A stretch of 64,000 bases of DNA from Verticiella sediminum (GTDB lineage Bacteria > Pseudomonadota > Gammaproteobacteria > Burkholderiales > Burkholderiaceae_B), in the NCBI RefSeq assembly GCF_007558815.1, contig NZ_VLTJ01000029.1:248001-312000 (forward strand). Direction: 5' to 3'. Under the pieces are notes generated by a model. That model worked only from the letters and a program-made list of their open reading frames with translations. It was not told where the DNA came from and did not search any database. How positions within the stretch are numbered: position 1 is the stretch's first letter; every line of letters starts with the position of its first letter. Shown here one piece after another: positions 34,679 to 43,375 of the stretch. A program made the translations under genes and the position numbers.

Positions 34679-35725
34679 TCATAGGCGTTCTTCGCGCAGC
34701 AGGTTCAGCGCAGCTTGCACGGGGCGGTCGGAATAGCTGAAGAGCACGGCCTCGTCCTGCGCCGCCAGTTCGACCGGCTGCCACGGCGGCGCGACGAAGA
34801 TGTCGCGTGGACCATAGGCGAACGACTGCTCGCCGATGCGCACGGTGCCGCGTCCTTCGACCACGCAGAACACGGTGGCGTCCGTCGTGCGGTAGGCGCG
34901 GCCCTGGAAGCCCGCCGGCAGCAACTGCATGAAAGTGGCCATCGTCGGCATGGGCCAGCCGCCGGTGCTCGGGTCCACGTAGCGCAGCTTGACGCCGTCC
35001 CAGGCGTCGAGCTCGCCGTGGCGGGCCAGCTTGTCGAGCGCCTCGCGGCTGCGCTCGTAGGGATAGTTGAAGATCGGGCTGCTGCCGCGGCGCGGCTGAT
35101 AGCGCACCGGCACCATGTTGTGGCCGAAGCGCGCATAGCTGTCGCCCTCGGGACGCACCACGGGCTGCTCGGCCTGCGGATAGTTTTCGGCAAAACCGGC
35201 ATCCAGCGCGCGGATCAGCGGAATGTCCAGGCCGTCCAGCCAGACCACGGGCTCGCCGCCGTCTTCGAGGCGGGTATTGCCGTGGTCGTGCCAGGTCCAG
35301 GACGGCGTGATGATGAAGTCGCCCGGGTGCATGGTGGTGCGCTCGCCGTCCACCGCCGTGTACGCGCCCTTGCCCTCGACGATGAAGCGCAGGGCGGACT
35401 GCGTGTGGCGGTGGCTGGGCGCGACTTCGCCCGGCAGGATGAGCTGCAGGCCGGCGTACAGCGTCTGGGTGATGCTGGCCTGGCCGGGCAGGCCGGGGTT
35501 CTCGAGGATCAGCACGCGCCGCACGGCCTCCTCGGCGGTGATCAGCGAGCCCGAGCGCATCACGTCCTCGCGCAGCGCGTCGTAGCGCCAGAGGGCCGGC
35601 ACGCAGCGCGGCGCCGGCTGCGGCGGCACCAGCGCGTGCAGCGACTCCCAGAGCGGGGCGAGGTTCTTGGCGGCGATGCCGGCGTAGTACGCGGCCCGCT
35701 CGTCGGACTTGGGCTTGGCGCTCAT
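34679..35725 (-). CDS. Gentisate 1,2-dioxygenase
   Basis: 348 residues from the ATG at 35725 ([10 protein letters not shown]), with AAGGAGG upstream; the frame continues further but without need. It is a bicupin: the first cupin has the iron ligands H105 and H107 ([16 protein letters not shown]) and a third His in WTWHDHGN (H146 or H148), while the second cupin ([28 protein letters not shown]) lacks most ligands, as is normal. The enzyme opens the gentisate ring to maleylpyruvate. It is the first gene of the operon and is divergent from a LysR gene whose operator lies between them. Confidence 0.94.
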   Translation of the reverse strand: MSAKPKSDERAAYYAGIAAKNLAPLWESLHALVPPQPAPRCVPALWRYDALREDVMRSGSLITAEEAVRRVLILENPGLPGQASITQTLYAGLQLILPGEVAPSHRHTQSALRFIVEGKGAYTAVDGERTTMHPGDFIITPSWTWHDHGNTRLEDGGEPVVWLDGLDIPLIRALDAGFAENYPQAEQPVVRPEGDSYARFGHNMVPVRYQPRRGSSPIFNYPYERSREALDKLARHGELDAWDGVKLRYVDPSTGGWPMPTMATFMQLLPAGFQGRAYRTTDATVFCVVEGRGTVRIGEQSFAYGPRDIFVAPPWQPVELAAQDEAVLFSYSDRPVQAALNLLREERL

Positions 35726-35867
35726 GGCGACCCTCCTTGGTTCGGCACACTGCGCCCGGCGCGGCGCCGGGGCGGGGCCCGCGCGCCTGTCTCCGAAGGC
35801 GCGCGGCTGTCTGCTGTCTATGCTCGCATTCTGCGCGTGGGACATACCAAATAAAAATGATCTAATC

Positions 35868-35888
35868 GTATTATCCATACAAGAATAC
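35868..35888. promoter_or_regulatory. LysR-type box between the gentisate operon and its regulator
   Basis: GTATT-N11-AATAC is a perfect five-base dyad with the T-N11-A spacing typical of LysR recognition sites. It lies in an AT-rich stretch (35841-35895) of an otherwise GC-rich interval, 16 bases before the lysR start codon and about 140 before the dioxygenase start. Binding there could repress lysR and activate the operon. Confidence 0.6.
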
Positions 35889-35904
35889 ATATACCAGGAG
35901 CGAG

Positions 35905-36840
35905 ATGGACTGGACCCACCGATTGCGCCTGCGCAACCTGCGCATGCTGCTGAGCCTGGCGCAGACCCAGAACATCAGCCACTCGGCGGCCGCGCTCAAC
36001 ACGACCCAGCCCGGGCTGTCGAAATGGCTCAAGGAGCTCGAGGACGACATCGGCCTGCCGCTGTTCGAGCGCCACGCCCGAGGCCTGCGCCCGACGGCCT
36101 ATGGCGAGACGCTGATCGCGCACGCCCGGCGCCTGGAGGCCCAGCTCGACCGGGCGGCCGCCGACATGGCGGCGCTGCGCGCCGGCGGCACCGGCCGGGT
36201 CATCATCGGCGCCTCGGGAGCCTCGGCCTCCGACACCGTGCCCCTGGCGGTGCTGCGCCTGCTGCAGCAGAGCCCCGAGGTGCGCGTCAAGTTGGTCGAA
36301 GGCACGATGGACACGCTGATGGTGCAGCTCTCGCGCGGCGACCTGGACATCGTCGTGGGCCGCTCGGCCGACGACCAGATCGACGCCGACGTCCGCCACG
36401 AAACCTTGTACATGGAACCGCTGCACATGGTGGCCCGGCCGCGCCACCCGCTCGCCGCCCGCGCTTCGGTGCAGTGGCAGGACCTGCTGGGCTACCGCTG
36501 GCTGCTCTGGCCGCGCGGCACGCCGATCCGGCAATCGCTGGAGAAGGCCCTGGCCGGCGCCGGCCTGTCGGTGCCGGCCGACCACATCGAATCCAACTCG
36601 GTCACCATCAACCTGACCCTGCTCAACGCCACCGACATGATCAGCGTGGCCTCGCACCGCTCGGCGCTGCGGCTCTCGCAGATGAACACCATGCGCATCC
36701 TGCCGATCCGCCTGCCCGGCTTCGGGTCGGTGGCCATGTACTGGCGCGCCGACCCGTTCCGCGACGCGGCCGTCGACGAGGCCCTCGACTGCCTGCGCGC
36801 GGTCGCCGCCGCCGGAACGCGCGGCGAGCGCGACACCTGA
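35905..36840 (+). CDS. LysR-family regulator of the gentisate operon
   Basis: 311 residues. The HTH is [21 protein letters not shown] followed by [20 protein letters not shown], similar to the GbpR/CbsR-like branch that senses aromatic acids or sugars. The effector domain ([20 protein letters not shown] and [13 protein letters not shown]) is complete. The gene is divergent from gentisate dioxygenase with a LysR box in the 179-base interval. It probably responds to gentisate or 3-hydroxybenzoate, by analogy with other gentisate clusters. An AGGAG site is located close to the ATG. Confidence 0.9.
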   Translation: MDWTHRLRLRNLRMLLSLAQTQNISHSAAALNTTQPGLSKWLKELEDDIGLPLFERHARGLRPTAYGETLIAHARRLEAQLDRAAADMAALRAGGTGRVIIGASGASASDTVPLAVLRLLQQSPEVRVKLVEGTMDTLMVQLSRGDLDIVVGRSADDQIDADVRHETLYMEPLHMVARPRHPLAARASVQWQDLLGYRWLLWPRGTPIRQSLEKALAGAGLSVPADHIESNSVTINLTLLNATDMISVASHRSALRLSQMNTMRILPIRLPGFGSVAMYWRADPFRDAAVDEALDCLRAVAAAGTRGERDT

Positions 36841-36964
36841 GCAAGACGCCCCGCATGCCGCGGCGCAAGGGCTTGCGGCTTTCGGCACGAGCCACGCACC
36901 AGGCGGTACACGCTTTATCATCGTCCCGAGAGCCATCCAACCAGCACCCTAGAACGGAGTCCCC

Positions 36965-38524
36965 ATGAACGGAGCAGACAGTCTTTGCGAAACCCTGTTG
37001 GCCAACGACGTCGACGTATGTTTTGCCAACCCCGGCACCTCGGAGATGCACTTCGTGGCCGCCCTGGACCGCCAGCCGCGCATGCGCTGCATCCTCGGGG
37101 TCTTCGAGGGGGTGGTGACCGGCGCGGCCGACGGCTACGCGCGGATGGCGGGCAAGCCCGCCGTCACCCTGCTGCACACCGGGCCCGGCCTGGCGAACGG
37201 CCTGGCCAACCTGCACAACGCACGCCGGGCCTTCAGCCCCATGGTCAACGTCGTCGGCGATCACGCCAGCCATCACCTGGCCCACGATGCGCCGCTCACC
37301 AGCGACATCGACAGCCTGGCGCGTCCGATGTCGCAGTGGCTGCGCCGCGCCGCGTCGCCGGACACGGTCGGCCGCGACACGGCCGCCGCGATCCAGGCCG
37401 CTCGCACCAACAAGGTCGCGACCCTGATCCTGCCCGCCGATTCGGCCTGGGGCGAGCTGGGCTCGGGCACGGTGCCCGCTGTGCCCGCGCGCGCCTCGGC
37501 GGCCCAGGTGCCGGACGCCCGCGCCATGGCGCGCGCCGTGCAGGCGCTGCGCGCCCCGCGCCGCACCGCCCTGCTGCTGGGCACGGGAGCCCTCACCGAG
37601 GGGGGGCTCGCCGCCGCCGGCCGGATCGCCCAGGCCACCGGCGTGCGCCTGCTCGCACAGACATCCAACCCGCGCATGGCGCGCGGCGTCGGGCGCATAC
37701 CGGTGTCGCGCATCCCCTATCCGGTGGACATGGCGCTGGCCGCCCTGCGCGAATTCGAGCAACTCATCCTGGTCGGCGCCAAGGCCCCCGTCAGCTTCTT
37801 CGGCTATCCGGGCAAGCCGAGCGAGATGACGCCCCCGGGTTGCGAGATCGTCGAACTCGCCGAGTCCGGCGGCAACGCCCTGGAGCAGACGCTGCTCGAA
37901 CTCGCCGACGCCCTGGGTGTGGGCCGGGATGCGAAGGACGGCGCAATCGTCACGCGGGCCGAGCGTGCCCAGCCCGCGGCCGGCAAGCTCACCGTCGAGG
38001 CGGTGAACGCGATCACCGCGCGCCTGCTGCCCGAGAACGCCATCGTGTGCGACGAATCCGTGACCTCGGGCGCGAGCTTCTACGCCATGACGCACGATGC
38101 GCCCGCGCACGACTACCTGCAGCTCACCGGCGGCGCGATCGGTGTCGGCCTGCCCATGGCCACCGGCGCGGCGGTCGCCTGCCCGGATCGCAAGGTCGTC
38201 TCGCTGCAGGCCGACGGCAGCGGCCTCTACACCGTGCAAGCGCTCTGGACCCAGGCCCGCGAAGCGCTCGACATCGTCACCATCGTGTATTCCAACCGCT
38301 CCTACGCCATCCTGCGCGGCGAAATGGCCCAGGTCGGCGCGGCCGAACCCGGCGAGAACGCCCAGCGCCTGCTCTCGCTGGACGATCCCGCGGTGGATTG
38401 GGTGAGCGTGGCGCGCGGCTTCGGCGTGCAGGCCGAGCGCGTCGACACCACCGAGCGTTTTGCCGACGTGCTCAAGTCCGCGCTCGCCGGCAAGGGGCCG
38501 TTCCTGATCGAAGCGCTGGTGTGA
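36965..38524 (+). CDS. Thiamine-diphosphate enzyme, acetolactate synthase/benzoylformate decarboxylase-like
   Basis: 519 residues in the three-domain ThDP layout. The catalytic Glu that activates the cofactor is E48 (VFEGVVTGAADGYARM). S26 (NPGTSEMHF) and H71 (LLHTGPGLAN) fall where benzoylformate decarboxylase has its catalytic S26 and H70. The C-terminal ThDP motif reads ADGSGLYT...SNRSYAIL, a variant of GDG-N. This favours a 2-oxoacid decarboxylase of the MdlC kind over a true acetolactate synthase; no small subunit is present. The gene starts 124 bases after the gentisate LysR gene on the same strand and may provide aromatic aldehydes from aroylformates, which is inference. Confidence 0.8.
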   Translation: MNGADSLCETLLANDVDVCFANPGTSEMHFVAALDRQPRMRCILGVFEGVVTGAADGYARMAGKPAVTLLHTGPGLANGLANLHNARRAFSPMVNVVGDHASHHLAHDAPLTSDIDSLARPMSQWLRRAASPDTVGRDTAAAIQAARTNKVATLILPADSAWGELGSGTVPAVPARASAAQVPDARAMARAVQALRAPRRTALLLGTGALTEGGLAAAGRIAQATGVRLLAQTSNPRMARGVGRIPVSRIPYPVDMALAALREFEQLILVGAKAPVSFFGYPGKPSEMTPPGCEIVELAESGGNALEQTLLELADALGVGRDAKDGAIVTRAERAQPAAGKLTVEAVNAITARLLPENAIVCDESVTSGASFYAMTHDAPAHDYLQLTGGAIGVGLPMATGAAVACPDRKVVSLQADGSGLYTVQALWTQAREALDIVTIVYSNRSYAILRGEMAQVGAAEPGENAQRLLSLDDPAVDWVSVARGFGVQAERVDTTERFADVLKSALAGKGPFLIEALV

Positions 38525-38541
38525 ACCGGGCCTGCGAACCG

Positions 38542-39720
38542 ATGACGACTTGCCGACGCCCGCCCCTGCGCCACCGCACCCTGCTGGCCTTCGCCACCGG
38601 GCTCGCCGTGGCGCTGGCCACAGCCGCCCACGCCGATCCGCGCAGTCTCGGCCACGGGGTCTCGACCGCCCGGGCCGACGACGGCGCGCGACTGGTGTTC
38701 TTCAGCGCGGGCGAACCGCCGGGCAGCGACGGCGGCTGGAGCCACGACGTCTTCGTCGCGCGCTGGGACCCGGCCACGGGCGAGCAGGCCGCGCCGCAGC
38801 GCTTCATCAGCCGCGACGAGGCGCAGGAGCCGGTGGCGGTCGCGCAGGCCCGCGACGGCAACATCCTCGTCACCTTCGAGGACGGCCACGACGCGCGCGG
38901 CAGCGTCACCCAGCGCTATGGCGTGTACGACGCCGGGTTGAAGCCGGTGCTGGCCTACCCCAACGAGGTGCATCCGGGCGGCCATTCCGGGCACGCGGCC
39001 GCGGTGGGCGAGCGCTTCGTCGTGTTCTACTCGGACGAATGGGTGCATGGCGGCGGCGTGGACGACCTGGGCAGCGGCTACGGCGTGTACGCCAAGGTCT
39101 ATGACACCCGGGGACGGGAGCAGCACGCGGTCGCCGTGGCCCACGAGCGCCGCGAGTGGTGGCCGACGATCGCCGGGGGCGACACGCGGGCCATGCTGCT
39201 CTGGCAGCAGTATGTGGAGGGCAGCCAGAGGGCGCGCCTGAACGTCGCCCCGCTCGACCCGGTCTCGGGCGAACTCGGCACTGTGCGCCATGTCATGAGC
39301 GACGTCGTCTACTACGTCTACAACATCGCCTGGATGCCGCAGATCCGGCGCTTCCTGATGGTGGCGACCAGCGGCGAACACGGCGCCGCGCGCCTGCTCG
39401 ACGAGAACGGCGAGGTCACGGCAAGTCTGGACGGGCTGCCGGCGACCGTGCGCGAAGCCGGCATCGCCGTCGCCCCCACCGGCGACGTGGCCTACACGCC
39501 GGCGGCCGACGGCCGCCTGATACAGATCCGCGCCACCCCCGACAGCCTGCAGTTCGCCGGCACGGTGCGAACTGCCGACGGCCGCGACGTGGCCTGGAGG
39601 CCCAACGGCAGCACGGGGCTGTTCACGGACGACGGCCTGCTCGACTGGTTCACGCTCGAGGACGGCGAACTGGTCAAGTACCGCTTCGATCCCGCGGCGA
39701 ACGAAACGACGGGCCGGTAG
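38542..39720 (+). CDS. Secreted protein of unknown function, probable beta-propeller
   Basis: 392 residues from the ATG at 38542; a GTG at 38521 overlaps the preceding stop and could also serve. A Sec signal (TLLAFATGLAVALATAAHA) predicts export. The mature part is built of repeating beta-rich units such as VAVAQARDGNILVTFEDGHD, AAAVGERFVVFYSDEW and GGDTRAMLLWQQYVEG, spaced about 50 residues, which suggests a six- or seven-bladed propeller like sialidase/BNR-type proteins. No catalytic motif is recognised. It directly follows the ThDP-enzyme gene and is probably co-transcribed. Confidence 0.7.
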   Translation: MTTCRRPPLRHRTLLAFATGLAVALATAAHADPRSLGHGVSTARADDGARLVFFSAGEPPGSDGGWSHDVFVARWDPATGEQAAPQRFISRDEAQEPVAVAQARDGNILVTFEDGHDARGSVTQRYGVYDAGLKPVLAYPNEVHPGGHSGHAAAVGERFVVFYSDEWVHGGGVDDLGSGYGVYAKVYDTRGREQHAVAVAHERREWWPTIAGGDTRAMLLWQQYVEGSQRARLNVAPLDPVSGELGTVRHVMSDVVYYVYNIAWMPQIRRFLMVATSGEHGAARLLDENGEVTASLDGLPATVREAGIAVAPTGDVAYTPAADGRLIQIRATPDSLQFAGTVRTADGRDVAWRPNGSTGLFTDDGLLDWFTLEDGELVKYRFDPAANETTGR

Positions 39721-39819
39721 GAGCACGGCGGGGAGGCGTACGTGGCATCGGCTCCTTGACCCGGGCAGCCCCAGGGCCAGGCCGGGCTCGATCCGTGCCC
39801 CACCCCGGCAACCGGCGCC

Positions 39820-40812
39820 TCAGTTCGCCTTGATGTCGCGATCGCGGATCAGCTTGCCGTAGCGGTCCGAATCTTCCTTCGCCTTCTGCGCGAACTCCTG
39901 CGGCGACATGGGCGCGGCCTCGCCGCCGATGTCGACGATGCGCTGCTGCACGGCCGGCTGGGCGAGGACGCGGTTCACCTCGGCGTTCAGGCGCTCGATG
40001 ATACCGGGATCGGTGCCGGCAGGCGCGTAGAAGCCGAACCAGGTGTCGGCGTTGAAACCCTCGATGCCGGCCTCCGCGAGCGTGGGCGTGTCGGGGAACA
40101 GCGGCGAGCGCGTGGGACTGCCCACGGCCAGCAGGCGCAGCTTGCCCTCCTTGGCGTGCTCCAGGCCCACGCCCGGATCGAACATGTAGTCCACCTGGCC
40201 GGCCAGCAGATCGACCATGGCCGGCGCCGCGCCGCGATACGGTACGTGCACCGACTCGATGCCGGTGGCGGCGTTCAGCATTTCGCTCGCCAGGTGGGGC
40301 GAACTGCCGTTGCCCGGCGACGCGTAGGTGAGCTTGCCCGGGTTCGCCCTGGCATGGGCGATGAAGGCGGTGACGTCCTTGGCGGGAATATCCGGCCGCG
40401 TCATCAGGTAGACCAGCACGCGGGCGGCGGCGGCCACCGGCGTCAGGTCCTTGGCCGGGTCGAACGGCATGTTCGGGTAGATGTGCGGATTGACCGAGGC
40501 CACGCCGCCCGAACTGAAGAGAAAGGTATAGCCGTCGGCGTCGGCCTTGGCGACGGCGTCGCCGCCGATGTTGCCGTTGGCTCCCGCGCGGTTCTCGATC
40601 ACGAAGGGTTGGCCCAGGGTCTGCGCGATCGACTGGCTGATCAGGCGCGCGAGCACGTCGGCCACGCCGCCGGGCGGGAAGTTCACCACCACGCGCACGG
40701 GCTTGGCCGGCCAATCCTGGGCCAGCGCCGGGCCCGCGGCCAGCGCGCCCAGCGCGAGGGCGGTAGCGGCAACGAGCGCGCGCACGCCGGCAAAGGGTCG
40801 GAAAATCGCCAT
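39820..40812 (-). CDS. Bug-family (TctC-like) periplasmic solute-binding protein
   Basis: 330 residues with a Sec signal (LVAATALALGALAAGPALA, cut before QDWPAK). Bug motifs: WPAKPVRVVVNFPPGGVADV, ENRAGANGNIGGDAVAKA, DADGYTFLF, VPYRGAAPAMVDLLAGQVDYMFD. It lies alone with no transporter genes, a typical situation for the greatly expanded Bug family in Bordetella-type genomes. Ligand unknown; carboxylates are usual. It is divergent from arsC with about 180 bases between starts. Confidence 0.92.
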   Translation of the reverse strand: MAIFRPFAGVRALVAATALALGALAAGPALAQDWPAKPVRVVVNFPPGGVADVLARLISQSIAQTLGQPFVIENRAGANGNIGGDAVAKADADGYTFLFSSGGVASVNPHIYPNMPFDPAKDLTPVAAAARVLVYLMTRPDIPAKDVTAFIAHARANPGKLTYASPGNGSSPHLASEMLNAATGIESVHVPYRGAAPAMVDLLAGQVDYMFDPGVGLEHAKEGKLRLLAVGSPTRSPLFPDTPTLAEAGIEGFNADTWFGFYAPAGTDPGIIERLNAEVNRVLAQPAVQQRIVDIGGEAAPMSPQEFAQKAKEDSDRYGKLIRDRDIKAN

Positions 40813-40994
40813 GTCTGTCTCCTGTGGCGCCGCGCCCTCGCGCTGGGACGCGGGCCTCCGGCATTAATAGTTTGATATCCAACAGTATGGCCGAGGATGT
40901 TTTCTTCGCCGAGTCGGTAGAAACCCCGATGCCCGAGCAGTGCTATCGTCTGGGGTTCTTCACCTCAGCTCCCGCGCGGGCGCGCCACCATCGC

Positions 40995-41351
40995 ATGTCA
41001 GAGATCACGCTCTATCACAACCCCAAGTGCAGCACCTCGCGCAAGGTGCTGGAGATGCTGCGCGAGCGCGGCCACGAACCCCGCATCATCGAGTACCTGA
41101 AGACGCCGCCCGACCGGGCCACGCTCCAGGCGATCGTGGCGGCCACCGGCGAGCCGGTACGCGCGCTGGTGCGCGAGAAGGCCGAGCCGTACCAGACGCT
41201 AGGCCTGGCCGATCGGAAGTGGACGGATGACGAACTCATCGACTTCATGCTGCAGGAGCCGGTGCTCATCAACCGGCCGATCCTGGTGACCGACCGCGGC
41301 GCGCGCCTGTGCCGGCCGGTCGAGCGCATGGATGAAGTCCTGCCGCGCTGA
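40995..41351 (+). CDS. arsC: Arsenate reductase ArsC, glutaredoxin-coupled type
   Basis: 118 residues from the ATG at 40995 (MSEITLYHNPKCSTSRK). The catalytic C12 is in the PKCSTSRK motif of the E. coli-type enzyme, and the three Arg positions that bind arsenate appear in NRPILVTDRGARLCRP. It reduces arsenate to arsenite using glutathione/glutaredoxin. No arsR, arsB or acr3 gene is nearby, so this may be a stand-alone ArsC or YffB-like relative; the CSTS motif and length favour ArsC. A longer frame upstream overlaps the Bug promoter region and is rejected. Confidence 0.9.
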   Translation: MSEITLYHNPKCSTSRKVLEMLRERGHEPRIIEYLKTPPDRATLQAIVAATGEPVRALVREKAEPYQTLGLADRKWTDDELIDFMLQEPVLINRPILVTDRGARLCRPVERMDEVLPR

Positions 41352-41371
41352 GCAAACCGCGGGCGCCCGGC

Positions 41372-43375
41372 CTAGGCCCGGGTGAACGGGTCGCCCGGCG
41401 CAGGCTGGCGCGGCGCCTGCGCGCCCGGCCGGGGCGCGGGCAGCGTGGCGATGAGCTTGCGCAGCAGGTCGAAATCGGCGGGCTTGACCACATGGTGGTC
41501 GAAACCCGCCTGGGCCGCGCGTTCGCGATCGTAGGCCGAACCATAGCCCGTCAGCGCGACCAGCACGGTGGCATCGCCCCCCGGCTGTGCCCGCAGCGCG
41601 CGGGCCACGTCGTAGCCGTCGCGCCCGGGCAGGCCGATGTCGAGCAGGACGAGGTCCGGCCGGTGTGCGGCCGCCAGGCTCAGCGCCTCTTCGCCGCTGG
41701 CCGCCATGTGCACCGTGTGTCCGTTGGCCTGCAGCACCAGCGTCAGCGCCTCCAGCGCATCCGGATTGTCGTCCACCACCAGCAGCGTACGGCCCGTCGG
41801 TGCGTGCAGCGGCGCGCCCTGCTGCGCCATCGGCGGCGCCGGTGCCTCGAGCGCCGGCAGCTCGACCACGAAACGGCTGCCGCGCCCCTGGACGCCCGGC
41901 TCGAGCCGGACGCTGCCGCCGTGCATCTCGGCCAGCCGCCGCACCAGCGCCAGACCGATGCCCAGGCCGCCCTGGGAGCGGTCCAGGCCGGCCTCCTCCT
42001 GGATGAAGATGTCGAAGATGCGCGGCGCGAGCTCGGGGCGCACGCCTTCGCCATCGTCCAGCACCCAGGCACGCACCGCGCCGTCCGCGCAGCGATAGCC
42101 AACCTCGATATGGCCGCCCGGCCGGGTGAACTTGATCGCGTTGCTGAGCAAATTGCCGAACAACTGCAGCAGCCGGGTCGGATCGCCGTCGACCCAGGCG
42201 GACGCTTCGGGCAGGTTCAGGGTCAGCGCGTGGCCCCTGGCCCGGGCCTCGCCTTCGGCCGCGTCGAGCGCAGCGTTCAGCACACCGTCCAGACGCACGC
42301 GCTTGATGCGCAGCCGGATCTTGCCGTGGTTGATGCGCGAGACATCCAGCAGATCATCGACCAGTTCGGCCAGATGACCCACCTGCCGGCTCACGATGGC
42401 CAGCGCACGCGCATCCGGCGGCGCGCTCTGCGCGAGATTGGCCTTGAGCAGCTCGACCGCGCTGCGCACGGGAGCGAGCGGGCTGCGCAGCTCGTGCGAA
42501 AGCATGGCGAGGAATTCGTCCTTGTGCCGGTCGGCCTGCCTGAGCCGCAGCTCGGCCTGCTTGCGCACGGTCGTGTCCTGCGACACGCCGGCAAAGCGCC
42601 GCGACGCGCCCTCGTCCAGCGCCAGCACACGCTCGCAAACCCAGCGCGGCTCGTCGCCGGCCGTGTGCATGCGGTATTCGGCCTCGTAGCCGGCGCCATC
42701 GCCCAGGCGCGTGAAATGTGCCTTCAAAATGTCACGGTCGTCCGGATGAACGTGCGCGAACCAGGCTGCCGCATCCTGATAGAGCGAGGCCGCATCGCAG
42801 CCCCAATGTCGTTCGTAGGCCGGGCTGACGTATTCGAATCTGCCCTCGCCGGCGTGGTACACCCAGAATACGTCCGCCAGCGCGCCCGCCATCTCGCGCA
42901 GGCGGCTCTCGCTCTCGTCGCGCGCGCGCTCGGCCCGCTGCAGCCGCAGCAGGGCGCGCACGTTGGCCACCAGCTCCTCCGGCTCTATCGGTTCGACCAG
43001 AAACCCGTCGGCGCCGGCATCGAAGGCGCGCACCCGGCTGTCCGAGTCGATCAAGGCCGCCGAGGTCTGCAACACGACGATACCGGCCGTGGCCGGATCG
43101 GCCTTGAGCCGCCGGCACACGTCGCGCCCGTCCATGTCGGGCAGTTTGACGTCGAGCAGCACCAGATCCGGACGCTGCCGGGCGATGGCGTCGAAGGCCG
43201 CTCTGGCACTGGCCGCATCGATCACGCCGTAGCCGGCCTTCCTGAGGATGTGACCCTTGGCATAGCGTGCGCCATCCCCGTCGTCGACGTTGAGAATGAG
43301 GGGGGTGGGCGACACTGAATCCACAACGAGCTCCGCGATTTGCCGTGCGGCCACGGCCTGAGCCGTCGCCCGCAC
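41372..43375 (-). CDS. Hybrid sensor histidine kinase: REC-PAS-HisKA-HATPase-REC
   Basis: 667 residues from a GTG directly after the previous stop. Domains in order: receiver 1 (about 25-142; phospho-acceptor D75 in LLDVKLPDMDG, but the conserved Lys before Pro is Glu in LVEPIEPEEL), PAS/PAC (about 160-275), HisKA with H294 (AMLSHELRSPL), HATPase (NLLSNAIKF, LDDGEGV, GGLGIGLALVRRL) and receiver 2 (LLVVDDNPD, LLDIGLPGRDG, VVKPADF). No membrane segment, so it is cytoplasmic. Receiver 1 probably signals in a non-standard way. It is co-transcribed with another kinase and a sulfurtransferase; the output regulator is not in the window. Confidence 0.9.
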   Translation of the reverse strand: MRATAQAVAARQIAELVVDSVSPTPLILNVDDGDGARYAKGHILRKAGYGVIDAASARAAFDAIARQRPDLVLLDVKLPDMDGRDVCRRLKADPATAGIVVLQTSAALIDSDSRVRAFDAGADGFLVEPIEPEELVANVRALLRLQRAERARDESESRLREMAGALADVFWVYHAGEGRFEYVSPAYERHWGCDAASLYQDAAAWFAHVHPDDRDILKAHFTRLGDGAGYEAEYRMHTAGDEPRWVCERVLALDEGASRRFAGVSQDTTVRKQAELRLRQADRHKDEFLAMLSHELRSPLAPVRSAVELLKANLAQSAPPDARALAIVSRQVGHLAELVDDLLDVSRINHGKIRLRIKRVRLDGVLNAALDAAEGEARARGHALTLNLPEASAWVDGDPTRLLQLFGNLLSNAIKFTRPGGHIEVGYRCADGAVRAWVLDDGEGVRPELAPRIFDIFIQEEAGLDRSQGGLGIGLALVRRLAEMHGGSVRLEPGVQGRGSRFVVELPALEAPAPPMAQQGAPLHAPTGRTLLVVDDNPDALEALTLVLQANGHTVHMAASGEEALSLAAAHRPDLVLLDIGLPGRDGYDVARALRAQPGGDATVLVALTGYGSAYDRERAAQAGFDHHVVKPADFDLLRKLIATLPAPRPGAQAPRQPAPGDPFTRA

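Noticed and set aside
36985-38541. Extended N-terminus for the secreted propeller protein
   Set aside because: The same frame is open through the ThDP-enzyme gene but has no conserved content there. The signal peptide fixes the start near 38542.
40824-40994. N-terminal extension of ArsC
   Set aside because: The family starts at MSEITLYHNP. The extension overlaps the divergent Bug gene's promoter region and shows no homology.
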